DNA from: DASYRM01 sp035646375
GTDB lineage: Bacteria > Acidobacteriota > Vicinamibacteria > Vicinamibacterales > UBA2999
Direction: 5' to 3'
NCBI GenBank assembly: GCA_035646375.1
Contig: DASRPM010000151.1
Location: 1-26,387 of the forward strand
DNA: 26,387 nt
Shown here: piece by piece, positions 9,466-17,305 of the stretch
How positions within the stretch are numbered: position 1 is the stretch's first letter
How the letters are laid out: the number at the start of each line of letters is the position of its first letter
Made by a program: the position numbers and the translations under genes
The notes under the pieces: model-generated
What the model was told of the DNA's origin: nothing
Databases searched by the model: none
Seen by the model: the letters and a program-made list of their open reading frames with translations, nothing else

Positions 9466-10424
9466 GGGGCGAGCGGCAGGGGACGGCCGCCCTCGTGGCG
9501 GCGCACTAAACGGAGCACCACGTCCGCCATCATGTCGAGGAACCGCGGGTCGTCGTTGACGGCCTCGGCGCGAACCATCGGCAGCCCGATCTCCAGGCAG
9601 ATCGCCGCCGCCTCCTGGTCGAGGTCGTAGAGCACCACGACGTGATCGCAGACGAAGCCAATCGGGCACAGCACCGCGGCCTGCAGCCCCTCGGCGCGCG
9701 CGGTGCGCAGATAGTCGCCGACGTCCGGCCCCAGCCACGGATCCTCGGGCCGGCCGCTGCGGCTCTGATACACCAGTTCCCAGTCGCGCACGTCGGCGGC
9801 CTGCGCCACCAGCCGCGCCGACTCGCGGAGCTGCGCCTCGTATCGCGAGCGCGCGGCCATGGTTGCGGGAATGCTGTGCGCGGTGCACACCAACCGCGCC
9901 GCGTCCTGCAGCGCCGGCGCCAGCCGCGCGCGGGCGGCACGCACGTGCGCGGCGTTGGCTTCTATGAAGCCGGGGTGATCGAACCAGCTGCCGACGAACG
10001 TCACGTCCACGTCCGCGCCGTGCGCGCGCAGTTCGGCGCGGGCGGCGGCGACGTTCTCACGGTACTGCTGGCAGCTCGAATAAGAATGCTGCGCCGCGGC
10101 AATGAACCCGATCGCCCGACGGACCCCGGCCGCGTGCATCTCGCGAAGCGTGTCCGCCAGGAAGGGATGCCAGTTGCGCATGCCCGTGTAGACCGGCAGC
10201 GGCTGCCCGGCGTCGCGCAGGCGCGCTTCCAGACCCGCGGCCTGCTGCTTCGTGATGGCCGTGATGGGCGAGACGCCGCCAAAGAGCTCGTAGTGGTGCG
10301 CCACCTCTTCGACGCGCCCGGGGGCCACGCGGCGGCCACGGAGCACGTTGGCGAGGAAGGGGCGGATGTCGTCGGGACCCTGTGGACCGCCGAAAGACAC
10401 GACCAGAACGGCGTCAAAAACCAA
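9462..10424 (-). CDS. hemH: Ferrochelatase-family protein with an active-site substitution
   Basis: Inserts Fe2+ into a porphyrin late in heme synthesis. 320 residues, a normal length for the short bacterial enzyme. Family blocks: VLVVSFGGPQGPDDI, HHYELFGGVSPI, TAHSIP with the catalytic His183, QSRSGRPEDPWLGPDV, and CPIGFVCDH. The usual block after that is DH-x-E-V-L-Y-D; here it reads DHVVVLYD, so the conserved Glu is Val263 (codon GTG where GAG is expected). Whether it remains active is open. The start is TTG 10424; an in-frame CTG lies two codons upstream, then a stop. It follows the epimerase by nine bases and overlaps the permease by four. Confidence 0.9.
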   Translation of the reverse strand: MVFDAVLVVSFGGPQGPDDIRPFLANVLRGRRVAPGRVEEVAHHYELFGGVSPITAITKQQAAGLEARLRDAGQPLPVYTGMRNWHPFLADTLREMHAAGVRRAIGFIAAAQHSYSSCQQYRENVAAARAELRAHGADVDVTFVGSWFDHPGFIEANAAHVRAARARLAPALQDAARLVCTAHSIPATMAARSRYEAQLRESARLVAQAADVRDWELVYQSRSGRPEDPWLGPDVGDYLRTARAEGLQAAVLCPIGFVCDHVVVLYDLDQEAAAICLEIGLPMVRAEAVNDDPRFLDMMADVVLRLVRRHEGGRPLPLAP

Positions 10425-10433
10425 GGACAGAGT

Positions 10434-11402
10434 CTACTGTGCGCGCGGCAGCGCCCGAGCCGTCTCGGCGCCCATCCACTCCGCGAAGTGCCGCAGGCCG
10501 TCGCCGAACGGTGTCCGGGGCTCATAAGCGAGCAGCCGCTTTGCCTTGTCGATGCTCGCCCACGTCTGCGACACGTCGCCCGGCTGTTCGGGCCGCTGGT
10601 CGATCGTGGCCTTCATGCCCAGTACGCCCTCGAGCTCGCGAACCAGGTCCATCAGGCTGACCGCGTGGTTGTTCCCCAGGTTGACGATCTCGAACGGCGT
10701 CCGCTGGTAGTCGATCGCGGCGCGAATCCCGGCCACGATGTCGGCCACGTACGTGTAGTCGCGGCGCGTCGAGCCGTCGCCGAAGAGCGGCACCGGCTGC
10801 CCCGCGAGCATCAGCTTCGTGAACTTGTGAATCGCAAGGTCGGGCCGCTGCCGCGGGCCATACACCGTGAAGAGCCGCAGCGCGATGAACCGGATCCCGT
10901 GCAGGTGCGAATAGACGTGGCCGAGGAGCTCGCCGCCGATCTTGGTGCTGGCGTACGGGCTGATGGGGAGCACGTGATCGTCTTCCGACCACGGCACGCG
11001 CGGATTCACGCCGTAGACGCTGCTCGACGACCCGAACACGAACTGCCGGATGCCGCGCGCGCGCGCCAGTTCCAGCAGGTTCTGCGTGCCGCCGACGTTG
11101 ACCTCCTGGTAGCGCACCGGGTCGGCAATCGACGGCCGCACGCCCGCCGCGGCCGCCAGATGCACGATGACGTCGATGTCGGCCGGCAGCCCCTGCAACA
11201 GGGCGGCGTCGCGGATGTCGCCCTCCACCAGCCGCCACGCGGCGGTGTCGCGATGCGGGGCGATGTTGGCCTGCTTGATCGACCGGTCGTAGAACGGGTC
11301 GAAGTTGTCGATCACCGTGACGCGACAGCGATCGCGGAGCAGCGAATCCACCAGGTGGCTCCCGATGAACCCGGCCCCCCCGGTGACCAGCACGTGGGAC
11401 AT
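10434..11402 (-). CDS. NAD-dependent nucleotide-sugar epimerase (UDP-glucuronate 4-epimerase-like)
   Basis: Extended short-chain dehydrogenase of 322 residues that inverts a sugar hydroxyl on a nucleotide sugar through a keto intermediate. Rossmann motif GGAGFIG at 8-14; Asp32 in IDNFDPFY selects NAD; catalytic SSSSVYG near 125-131; YASTK with Tyr150 and Lys154; then LRLFTVYGPRQRPDLA and GDGSTRRDYTYV. The YGPRxRPD block points to UDP-glucuronate/galacturonate epimerases, but dTDP-glucose dehydratase-like relatives share it. ATG 11402 lacks a Shine-Dalgarno; TATACGAT lies just upstream. Fits with rfbAC as surface-polysaccharide chemistry, though its direct neighbours differ. Confidence 0.92.
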   Translation of the reverse strand: MSHVLVTGGAGFIGSHLVDSLLRDRCRVTVIDNFDPFYDRSIKQANIAPHRDTAAWRLVEGDIRDAALLQGLPADIDVIVHLAAAAGVRPSIADPVRYQEVNVGGTQNLLELARARGIRQFVFGSSSSVYGVNPRVPWSEDDHVLPISPYASTKIGGELLGHVYSHLHGIRFIALRLFTVYGPRQRPDLAIHKFTKLMLAGQPVPLFGDGSTRRDYTYVADIVAGIRAAIDYQRTPFEIVNLGNNHAVSLMDLVRELEGVLGMKATIDQRPEQPGDVSQTWASIDKAKRLLAYEPRTPFGDGLRHFAEWMGAETARALPRAQ

Positions 11403-11417
11403 CCGAACGATCGTATA

Positions 11418-11438
11418 CCGAGGCCCACCGGACCTCGG
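11418..11438. other. Imperfect hairpin between exported protein gene and epimerase
   Basis: CCGAGGCCC, ACC, GGACCTCGG: nine pairs with one mismatch, filling most of the 36-nt gap. There is no T-tract in the transcribed direction. It may be a processing or attenuation point inside the operon, or chance. Confidence 0.4.
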
Positions 11439-12296
11439 CTACTTGGCTGTTTTCAGAAGCTCCTTGAGCCGCTGGCGGTACTCGGGATAAAGCGTCTCGG
11501 CGCCACCGGCCAGCGCCTCGGCGGGAATGCCGCTCCTCTTCTCGGCCTCGGCGACGAACGGGTTCGTGCCGGGCAGGTAGTGCGGCACGCCGTGGGGGGG
11601 CGCCGCCGTCTCCTCGGCCGGCTCGCACGGCGTGGCGGCGATCCAGTTGCCTTCGCCGAGGCCCGACATCTTGACGAAGTTACGGCTCCGGACGAGCGGC
11701 TCGGTGAGATACACCGGGTCCTTGATGTAGATGACGTACGTGAGCATGTCGCCGTGCCGCGTGAAGCGCTCCGTGGTGGTGACCAGGTCGCTCTGCGGCA
11801 CGCCGTTCCGGCGCACCCAGCCCTGCTTGATGTGCGTCGTCTTCACCACCAGGGTGTTGCCCTCCCACGCGCCGGTGGAATATCCCATCCACGTGTGCGG
11901 CGCGAGCGCGGGCGGCTGTGGCCGGCCGTCCACCCAGATCGTCCGGTCCTGTCCCCACAGCCCGACGTACTGGTTGAAGGCGACGATGCGCTCGGTGTTG
12001 CCGTCGCGCTGCGCGCTGATGCGGAGCCGGGTGGGACCGCTGAGGATGTACGGAAGCACGTGCACCTGGCATTGATGCTCGAGCACAGACACGCGCGAGG
12101 CGTCCCAGCTGAGCGCCCACTGACGGGCGCCGTCGGTGAGCGGCAGGCCGGCGAAGTCCACCGGCCCGAGTCCTGGCACGCGATCGACCTGATCCTCGTG
12201 GTAGAGCGGCGCCCATTCGCCGGTGATGTCCGACTGGGCCCATGCCGCCGCCGGCGCGCACATGACCAGCACGGCGAGGATCAGTACGCGGCGCAC
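11439..12296 (-). CDS. Exported hypothetical protein, paralogue of the upstream gene
   Basis: 285 residues from GTG 12296, which has GGAGG eight bases upstream. ATG 12311 is in frame but has only AAGGA about 15 bases away. The GTG start also gives a compact signal peptide (VRRVLILAVLVMCAPAAAWAQ). The mature protein begins SDITGEWAPLY. It shares a scaffold with the 12281-13138 product: DITGxW, LPL-D--R--A--WD-S, WxGYS, and a C-terminal block TT-x3-G-x2-R-NGVP-S ending in a -DPxYL-x2-P-V- motif. A hydrophilic tail of ~70 residues (from about ETAAPPHGV) is absent from the paralogue. The shape suggests a periplasmic or outer-membrane beta protein. Function not recognised. Confidence 0.8.
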   Translation of the reverse strand: MRRVLILAVLVMCAPAAAWAQSDITGEWAPLYHEDQVDRVPGLGPVDFAGLPLTDGARQWALSWDASRVSVLEHQCQVHVLPYILSGPTRLRISAQRDGNTERIVAFNQYVGLWGQDRTIWVDGRPQPPALAPHTWMGYSTGAWEGNTLVVKTTHIKQGWVRRNGVPQSDLVTTTERFTRHGDMLTYVIYIKDPVYLTEPLVRSRNFVKMSGLGEGNWIAATPCEPAEETAAPPHGVPHYLPGTNPFVAEAEKRSGIPAEALAGGAETLYPEYRQRLKELLKTAK

Positions 12297-13138
12297 GACG
12301 TGGGCCTCCATTTCGAACCGTCGGGTTCCTTGCGGAAGTCGGTGCTCGTGACGAACGGCGCCGACAGGTACTTCGGATCCTCGACCGTCGTGCTCACCGT
12401 GAACCATTCAGTGCCGTCGTCTTCGGTGCGGAAGTCGAAGTCCTCCGTCACCCGCGCGGCCTCGCTGTAGGGCACGCCGTTGGCCCGCAGGTAGCCCGCC
12501 TTCAACTGCGTGGTCACGACGTGCAGCGAGCCGAACTTCCCCGGCACGATCGTGCCGGCGCCGTCCGGGCTCGTGCCCAGGCCGCCGGCAAAGAACACCG
12601 CGTTGCGCACCGCCTTCGGATCGGGCGCCAGATCCCACCGCGCCGCCGAGTAGCCGTGCCACGTGGCCGGCCCTGGTGGCGGCGGCACGTCACGCCCCTG
12701 TTCGAACCACTCGATCTCGCCGCGGCCGTTGACGCGCCAGCCGCGCGTGGCGAGCGTGCCGAACTGAAGCCGCCGCGTCTGCTGCCCGGCGTCGGTGTCG
12801 ATGCGCAGCGTCGAGTCGTCGGTCCAGGTGAGGTGCACCCGGCCGGGCACGCGCATGATGGCCGCGGCGCCGAACGGCTTGCACGCATCGCCGGCCCTTT
12901 CCTTGCTCGGATCCCAGGCGTTGGCCACGCGGCGGCCTTCGTCGTTGAGCGGCAGGCTCGTGAAGTCGCCCTTGCGCGGCGTCACCATGCGCCAGTGCCA
13001 GTCTTCGCTCACCACCGCCACCCAGTAGCCGGTGATGTCGCGCGGAGCCTGGGCGCGCGCGGATGGAGGCGGAGTCTGCGCCGAGACGGTCGCGGACGCG
13101 GCGGCAATCGTGAGCGCGAGAAGGATTCGGCGAGTCAC
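12281..13138 (-). CDS. Exported hypothetical protein, paralogue of the downstream gene
   Basis: 285 residues from GTG 13138, which overlaps the TGA of the metallo-hydrolase gene by four bases (GTGA), a typical coupled start. Signal peptide TRRILLALTIAAASATVSAQ, then a Pro/Ala-rich linker and DITGYWVAVVSEDWHWRM. Central IMRVPGRVHLTWTDDSTLRIDTDAG looks like repeated beta strands, and the C-terminal part carries the block shared with its paralogue (LKAGYLRANGVPYSE, DPKYLSAPFV). The 16-nt overlap with the next gene and the similar sizes suggest an old tandem duplication. I know similar acidobacterial hypotheticals but no function. Confidence 0.82.
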   Translation of the reverse strand: MTRRILLALTIAAASATVSAQTPPPSARAQAPRDITGYWVAVVSEDWHWRMVTPRKGDFTSLPLNDEGRRVANAWDPSKERAGDACKPFGAAAIMRVPGRVHLTWTDDSTLRIDTDAGQQTRRLQFGTLATRGWRVNGRGEIEWFEQGRDVPPPPGPATWHGYSAARWDLAPDPKAVRNAVFFAGGLGTSPDGAGTIVPGKFGSLHVVTTQLKAGYLRANGVPYSEAARVTEDFDFRTEDDGTEWFTVSTTVEDPKYLSAPFVTSTDFRKEPDGSKWRPTSCAAY

Positions 13139-14112
13139 CGGCGCCCCGCCACTTCCGCGTACACCGCGTCGACGAACGTGTCGGTCGTCCACGGCCCGGC
13201 CGACGCGCCCCAGCGTGCGTCGTAGTCCAGCGTCGGTCGCGACGCTTTCACCTGCGCCAGCGTCTGCCCCTTGGCGACCGCCGCGCGGACGCGGTCCCGC
13301 ACGATCACGAGCATGTCGCGGTACTCGAGCACGTCGTGCTGGTCGCCGACGCGTCCATGGCCGGGGACGACATACGTGCCGCCTTCCTGGTTATAGCGCG
13401 GCACCATCAGATCGAGGAGCTGGTTCAGGCCGCTGATGATGCCGGCCAGGCTGCCGCCGCGACCGGGCTCGACGACGGGGTACGAGGTGGTGACGAAGAG
13501 GTCGCCCGCGCTGATGACGTCCGAGCGGCGGAAGAACACCAGGCTGTCGCCGTCGGTGCGGGCCGCCGGCGCGTGGATGATCACCACCGGTTCGTCGTTG
13601 AAGAAGATCTTCCGCTGCGCCGACGAGTAGGTGTTGGTCGGCCACGCGATCACCGGATAGGGCGCCGGCCCGTTGCTCATGCGCGGCAGCACGTTCTCGT
13701 GCCCGATCACCTTCACGCCGGCACCCGTGACCATGCCAGGCGTCCACAGATAATCCATGCGCGGCTTCGCGAACGTCTCGTGCCCGCCGACGTGATCGGC
13801 GTCCACGTGCGTGGTCACGATGTACTCGACGCGCTTCGGCGAGATCTTCTGGATTTCCGCCAGAACGGCCGCCGTCATCTCCTTGCGGCCGGTGTCCACC
13901 AGCAGCACGCCTTCGCCGGCGCCCGGTCCCGCGGCGGCGGCGGCGCTGGCCTGCACCGTGATGTTGCCGCCGGCGCCGGCAATCACCCACACGTTGCCCT
14001 GCACGTGATACGTGGTCAGGCCGGTTCCGGCCTGACCGGCCACCGGCAGGGCGGCCAGCGCGACGAGCGCCGCGAGCACTGCGGCACCGCCGACCGCCCT
14101 TCCGATTGTCAT
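13135..14112 (-). CDS. Exported metallo-beta-lactamase-fold protein with altered metal site
   Basis: 325 residues from ATG 14112, with GGAG eleven bases upstream; signal peptide 1-27. The usual HxHxDH motif is present as HVDADH at 102-107, so the second His is Asp. The later His-Thr-Asp-Gly-Asp motif reads ARTDGDS, so a third expected ligand His is Arg185 (CGC instead of CAC). Asp106, His107, the bridging region AGDLF (Asp204) and GHG (His252) remain. By comparison with B3-type and related hydrolases, site 1 would be damaged while site 2 is kept. Probable periplasmic hydrolase or binding protein; substrate unknown. First gene of the minus-strand run. Confidence 0.85.
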   Translation of the reverse strand: MTIGRAVGGAAVLAALVALAALPVAGQAGTGLTTYHVQGNVWVIAGAGGNITVQASAAAAAGPGAGEGVLLVDTGRKEMTAAVLAEIQKISPKRVEYIVTTHVDADHVGGHETFAKPRMDYLWTPGMVTGAGVKVIGHENVLPRMSNGPAPYPVIAWPTNTYSSAQRKIFFNDEPVVIIHAPAARTDGDSLVFFRRSDVISAGDLFVTTSYPVVEPGRGGSLAGIISGLNQLLDLMVPRYNQEGGTYVVPGHGRVGDQHDVLEYRDMLVIVRDRVRAAVAKGQTLAQVKASRPTLDYDARWGASAGPWTTDTFVDAVYAEVAGRR

Positions 14113-14269
14113 GATGAGGTCGTCTCCAACGTGCACAGCACCGTACGTGGTTGCGCCAGCATGCGCCACAATACAACTCAGCCGCGGCGCGACGGTTTCA
14201 AATTTCGGGCAATCCCTCCGCTATCGCGTCTCCCGCAAAACACCGAGACAAGGAGCAGGATTTCCTTCG
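14113..14269. other. Divergent intergenic region
   Basis: 157 nt between the metallo-hydrolase (-) and the lipoprotein (+); it must hold both promoters unless one is read through. Candidate plus-strand elements are TTGCGC with TACAAC 15 nt later (about 14151-14177). I see no strong consensus on the minus strand and no gene here. Confidence 0.3.
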
Positions 14270-15718
14270 ATGCGACCGCCCCGCGCCCACCCGCTGGCCT
14301 TGCTGGCCCTGCCCCTCTTGCTGGGGGTCTCGGGCTGCGAGGACGATGATTCGCCGACTGGCCCGTCGGCGAACCCTGGCGGCGCGAGTGGCGCCCCTCA
14401 GGTGGCCGGCACCGAACGCCTTGGCTGGAATCAGACCGGAGACGTGTCGAAGCTCCGGTTCCGGGCGTATGTCGACGGCAAGTCCGTGGACCTGCCTGGA
14501 GCGACGTGCATCACCTCGGGAGCGGACGCCGACTGCAACGCGCCGCTGCCGGCGATGAGCGACGGCGTTCACACCATCGAGGTGGTGAACGTCTCCGTCT
14601 CGACGGGAGTCGAAAGCGGGCGCAGCGCGGCGATCAGCTATCAGAAGGTGTCCGCGCGCGCGAGCGTTGCGACGCTCGCCTCGTCCTTCTCCGGTCCGCT
14701 CCGCGTGGAACCGGTGATCACGATCGCCGACGATCTCGCGTTCACAGCGGACATCGTGGCAACCGGCGTCCGGGCCCCCGCGCAGTTGGCGTGGCTTCCG
14801 GATGGGCGCCTGCTGGTGTCGGACGCCGATGGACGCGTCCGCGTCGTACGTCCAGGCGAACCCGAGAATCGCGAACCGGCACTCGAAGCCGGGATGCTCA
14901 CGTCACTGGCCGTTGGGCCGATCGGACTCGCGAGCCACCCGGACTTTGCACGGAACCGGTTCGTCTACGTGTCGCTGCTGGAGCAGGACGCTGCCGGCCG
15001 GACGAGGCTGCGCGTGGTGCGACTGCGCGAGGTCGGGGACACCCTGGGCGAGGCCGCGACGCTGTTCGAAGCGCCCGTCGTCGAGAGCGGCACGCGATCG
15101 GATGTATCGCTCGAGTCCGCGCAGTCCGGGCCTCGGATGGCGTTCGGGCCGGACCGCCTTCTCTACGTGATGCTTCCGCCCGGGACGGAGTTCGTGAACG
15201 AGCCGGCCGCAAGCACGCCGCTGGCCTCGATGGTGCGCCTGAGCGACGACGGTCGCGTCCCGCCGGGCGAGCCGTTGTCTGGGATCGCCTCGACACCGCT
15301 CGCCTTTACGTGGCATCCGGCAAACGGCGCCTTGTGGGTGATGTTCCGGGAGCAGGACGGCCAGGCGGCGGTGAGATCGCTCGAGGCGCGTGATCGCGTG
15401 CGCGTGATGCGCGCCGAGGCCCCGAGGCTGCGTGTCAGCGAGGGAACGGGCGCGGCGGCGGGTACGCTGCTGCTTCAGTCCGCGCCGGACGATCTGCTGG
15501 TTGCGCGCGCCCTTGTCGCCACGCGCGCGGATGGATCGAGGGGATTGGCCAGGCTGGCCCTGCCGATGCAGTCGCGCCAGGACGGCGGGATGAGCGACCG
15601 CGTCGGAGACGTCGTGGCCGGCGAAGGCGGGACGCTGTTCGCGGTCACGAGCAACGGCCTCGGCGCCAGCGACGTGGTGGTGCGGCTCACGCCGACGTTG
15701 GTGGCGAACCGGCGTTAA
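14270..15718 (+). CDS. Lipoprotein with sorbosone/glucose dehydrogenase-like beta-propeller
   Basis: 482 residues from ATG 14270, with AGGA nine bases upstream. The N-terminus is a lipoprotein signal ending LLLGVSGC, so it is lipid-anchored at Cys23; a disordered Ser/Gly/Pro stretch follows. After a ~110-residue Ig-like segment the rest fits the PQQ-dependent aldose/sorbosone dehydrogenase propeller: LAWLPDGRLLVSDADGRVRVV, GPIGLASHPDFARNRFVYVS, GPRMAFGPDRLLYVML, LAFTWHPANGALWVMF. The usual catalytic and PQQ-site His blocks (for example the end of ATEHG) are not recognisable, so it may bind rather than oxidise sugars. Transcribed alone, with its own terminator. Confidence 0.82.
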   Translation: MRPPRAHPLALLALPLLLGVSGCEDDDSPTGPSANPGGASGAPQVAGTERLGWNQTGDVSKLRFRAYVDGKSVDLPGATCITSGADADCNAPLPAMSDGVHTIEVVNVSVSTGVESGRSAAISYQKVSARASVATLASSFSGPLRVEPVITIADDLAFTADIVATGVRAPAQLAWLPDGRLLVSDADGRVRVVRPGEPENREPALEAGMLTSLAVGPIGLASHPDFARNRFVYVSLLEQDAAGRTRLRVVRLREVGDTLGEAATLFEAPVVESGTRSDVSLESAQSGPRMAFGPDRLLYVMLPPGTEFVNEPAASTPLASMVRLSDDGRVPPGEPLSGIASTPLAFTWHPANGALWVMFREQDGQAAVRSLEARDRVRVMRAEAPRLRVSEGTGAAAGTLLLQSAPDDLLVARALVATRADGSRGLARLALPMQSRQDGGMSDRVGDVVAGEGGTLFAVTSNGLGASDVVVRLTPTLVANRR

Positions 15719-15740
15719 GCCGGTTCGCCTTCTTCATTTT
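15703..15740 (+). terminator. Intrinsic terminator containing the stop codon in its loop
   Basis: GGCGAACCGGC (15703-15713), loop GTTAA, GCCGGTTCGCC (15719-15729), then TTCTTCATTTT. The perfect 11-bp stem plus T-rich tail is the best terminator in the window. The TAA stop of the lipoprotein gene is in the loop, so the last codons form the left arm. Confidence 0.88.
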
Positions 15741-15755
15741 CGGGCGACCCGCGCC

Positions 15756-16180
15756 CTACTTGATCGTCAGGACCTCCGCGGCACCCGGTTCGAGCGAGTG
15801 GTTGTTCACGTAGACCCGCCCCGTGGCGTCCGAGGCCACGCCGGTCGGCGTAGACAGATTCTGCTCGAGCGGCGCGCAATCCCAGCTCCCGGCATTCAGC
15901 GAGCACGCGTTCACCGTGCCGCCGATCGGCGTGTGCGTCACCTCCACCGCGAACCAGCTGGCTTCGTCGAGTTCGGTTACGTACATCGTTCCACTGCGAT
16001 CGAAGGCGCGTCGATGATCGAGGTGAAGCCGTCCGCGATGACCGTGCACTCGGGCGTGACCGCCGGGTCGACCGTGCAGTGCACGTGGTGCGCGGCCGAA
16101 TCGATGCGCCACACCCTCGACGCGCCCGTCGGTGCCGGGAAGCCTTTCAGCTCGCCGATATAGCCGCCGCCGATGAACGT
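15756..16180 (-). pseudogene. ScyD/ScyE-like gene remnant: 5' part lost, frameshifted
   Basis: Two adjacent frames read as one protein tail. The first, 16180 down to about 16010, gives TFIGGGYIGELKGFPAPT, RVWRID and CTVIADGFTSIIDA. The second, about 16008 down to TAG 15756, gives FDRSGTMYVTELDEASW, GGTVNACSL and PTGVASDATGRVYVNN. Adding one G near 16005-16010 (GCGCC to GCGGCC) would restore IIDAAFDRSGTMYV. The text resembles the C-terminal third of ScyD/ScyE-family secreted propellers, normally near 370-400 residues, so most of the gene is missing. Upstream of 16180 the similarity stops where another gene fragment begins. A sequencing error could explain the shift but not the lost 5' end. Confidence 0.75.
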
Positions 16181-16443
16181 GGGTCGAGTTCGGCGACGAC
16201 ACGGTGGAGGTGATGGCGATGGGGTGCCGTCTGCTCGCGCGGCTGTGGCAGAGCGCGTGGCAGCTTGGCAAGGGCGACAGCAAGCTGACGGTCAAGACGA
16301 TCGCGCAGCCGGACCTGGTGAAGTGCTACAGCAAGAAGACCTTCCTCAAGTCGTTCCTGCTGACGGAGATCGGCGCGAGGCTCAAAGGCGTGCCCGCGCC
16401 GCCGCCGGGCGGGTTGGCGCCGATACGGCCACGACCGAAGTGA
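16177..16443 (+). pseudogene. 3' fragment of an unidentified gene
   Basis: Frame open from 16177 (TGA at 16174-16176) to TGA 16441-16443. It reads TWVEFGDDTVEVMAMGCRLL, then ARLWQSAW, LTVKTIAQPDLVKCYSK and a Pro/Gly-rich end. The amphipathic helix with LxRLWQSAW looks like the end of a helical enzyme domain, but I cannot name the family. The frame begins inside a different gene remnant, so a real N-terminus is missing. A GTG at 16204 could start a 79-residue product, but no ribosome site supports it. Only three bases separate its stop from the convergent OmpA-like gene. Confidence 0.5.
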
Positions 16444-16446
16444 AGG

Positions 16447-17235
16447 TCAACGCAGCGACAGTCCAAAGATCTCCGCAAGTCGATCGTCGTCGAGATTGGT
16501 GCCCCGTGGTCCCCCACTGACAGCGATCGCATCAGCCAGCGGCGCGGCGGGACATAGCGCCGCATCGAGGAGCAGCACCTTCACGCGGTCGGCGCGCCGT
16601 TGGGCGAGGCCGATGTTGTCTCCGAACGTCGCCTTCGACTTCTCTCGGAGCGATCGCCGATCATAGTGCCCCACCACAACGGCCGCGCGCACTCCACGGG
16701 CAGCGGCGTCACGACGCCAGTCGCAGACGGCGGCGTTCAGGGTGCCGACCGGCTCGGAAGCGGACGCTTCGATGAATGCGGGAAGTCTGTAGCCGCCCAC
16801 CACAATGGCTTTCGCCTCTGCCGGCGGCTGCGGCTCGGGTGTCGCCGGTTTGGGAAGGAGGGCGGCCCACAGCTGCGCGCCGAACCCGACTGTCAGAATG
16901 AACATTCCGATTGCCGCGAGCGCGAACGACAGCGCGGCGTGCCCGTCAGTCAGCTTGGTTTTCTCCTTCTCGAGCTTGTCGATTCCCGGCACCAGGTCGC
17001 GGCGATAGCCGTCCTTGACCGTCTCCTTCTCCTGTGGCGAATACACGGCGGCAGGGAGCTGGTCAGTGATGTCCTCGAGTTGTTTGAGGCTCCGTTTGTC
17101 GTTCGCGAGTTGCAGGTTCACGTAAACGAGCCGGTTGCGCTTCCGATAGCCCCAGAGAATTTCGTAGACAAGCGCCCAGCTGCCGACGAATCCGAGCACA
17201 AGGCCAATGACGTTCAAGGTATCCGCTGACATCAT
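16447..17235 (-). CDS. Two-TM membrane protein with OmpA-like C-terminal domain
   Basis: 262 residues from ATG 17235; the next codon is also ATG and is better spaced (six bases) from GGGAG. TM1 is about 7-26 (VIGLVLGFVGSWALVYEIL) and TM2 about 100-126. Between them is a charged, probably coiled loop (KRSLKQLEDITDQL, IDKLEKEKTKL). After a Pro-rich linker (128-141), residues 143-245 resemble an OmpA/MotB peptidoglycan-binding fold: VVGHYDRRSL, then NIGLAQRRADRVKVLLLD. It lies 70 nt after the giant gene on the same strand, so it may be its envelope anchor (inference). Protein otherwise not recognised. Confidence 0.75.
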   Translation of the reverse strand: MMSADTLNVIGLVLGFVGSWALVYEILWGYRKRNRLVYVNLQLANDKRSLKQLEDITDQLPAAVYSPQEKETVKDGYRRDLVPGIDKLEKEKTKLTDGHAALSFALAAIGMFILTVGFGAQLWAALLPKPATPEPQPPAEAKAIVVGGYRLPAFIEASASEPVGTLNAAVCDWRRDAAARGVRAAVVVGHYDRRSLREKSKATFGDNIGLAQRRADRVKVLLLDAALCPAAPLADAIAVSGGPRGTNLDDDRLAEIFGLSLR

Positions 17236-17305
17236 GCGCTCCCGCGTGGAGATGGACGCCGGATGGCGTTCCGCCGGTGCACGAGGATACCCTTGACGCT
17301 CGCGC

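Noticed and set aside
7552..12470. Long plus-strand open frames (692 and 942 codons) opposite the permease, hemH, epimerase and exported-protein genes
   Set aside because: Arg/His/Ala/Gly-rich, no domains, antisense to well-supported genes; a high-GC artefact.
16013..16295. N-terminal part of the 15756-16295 minus-strand frame as a real protein
   Set aside because: Beyond the frameshift this frame is Arg/His-rich noise, while the neighbouring frame holds the family-like sequence.
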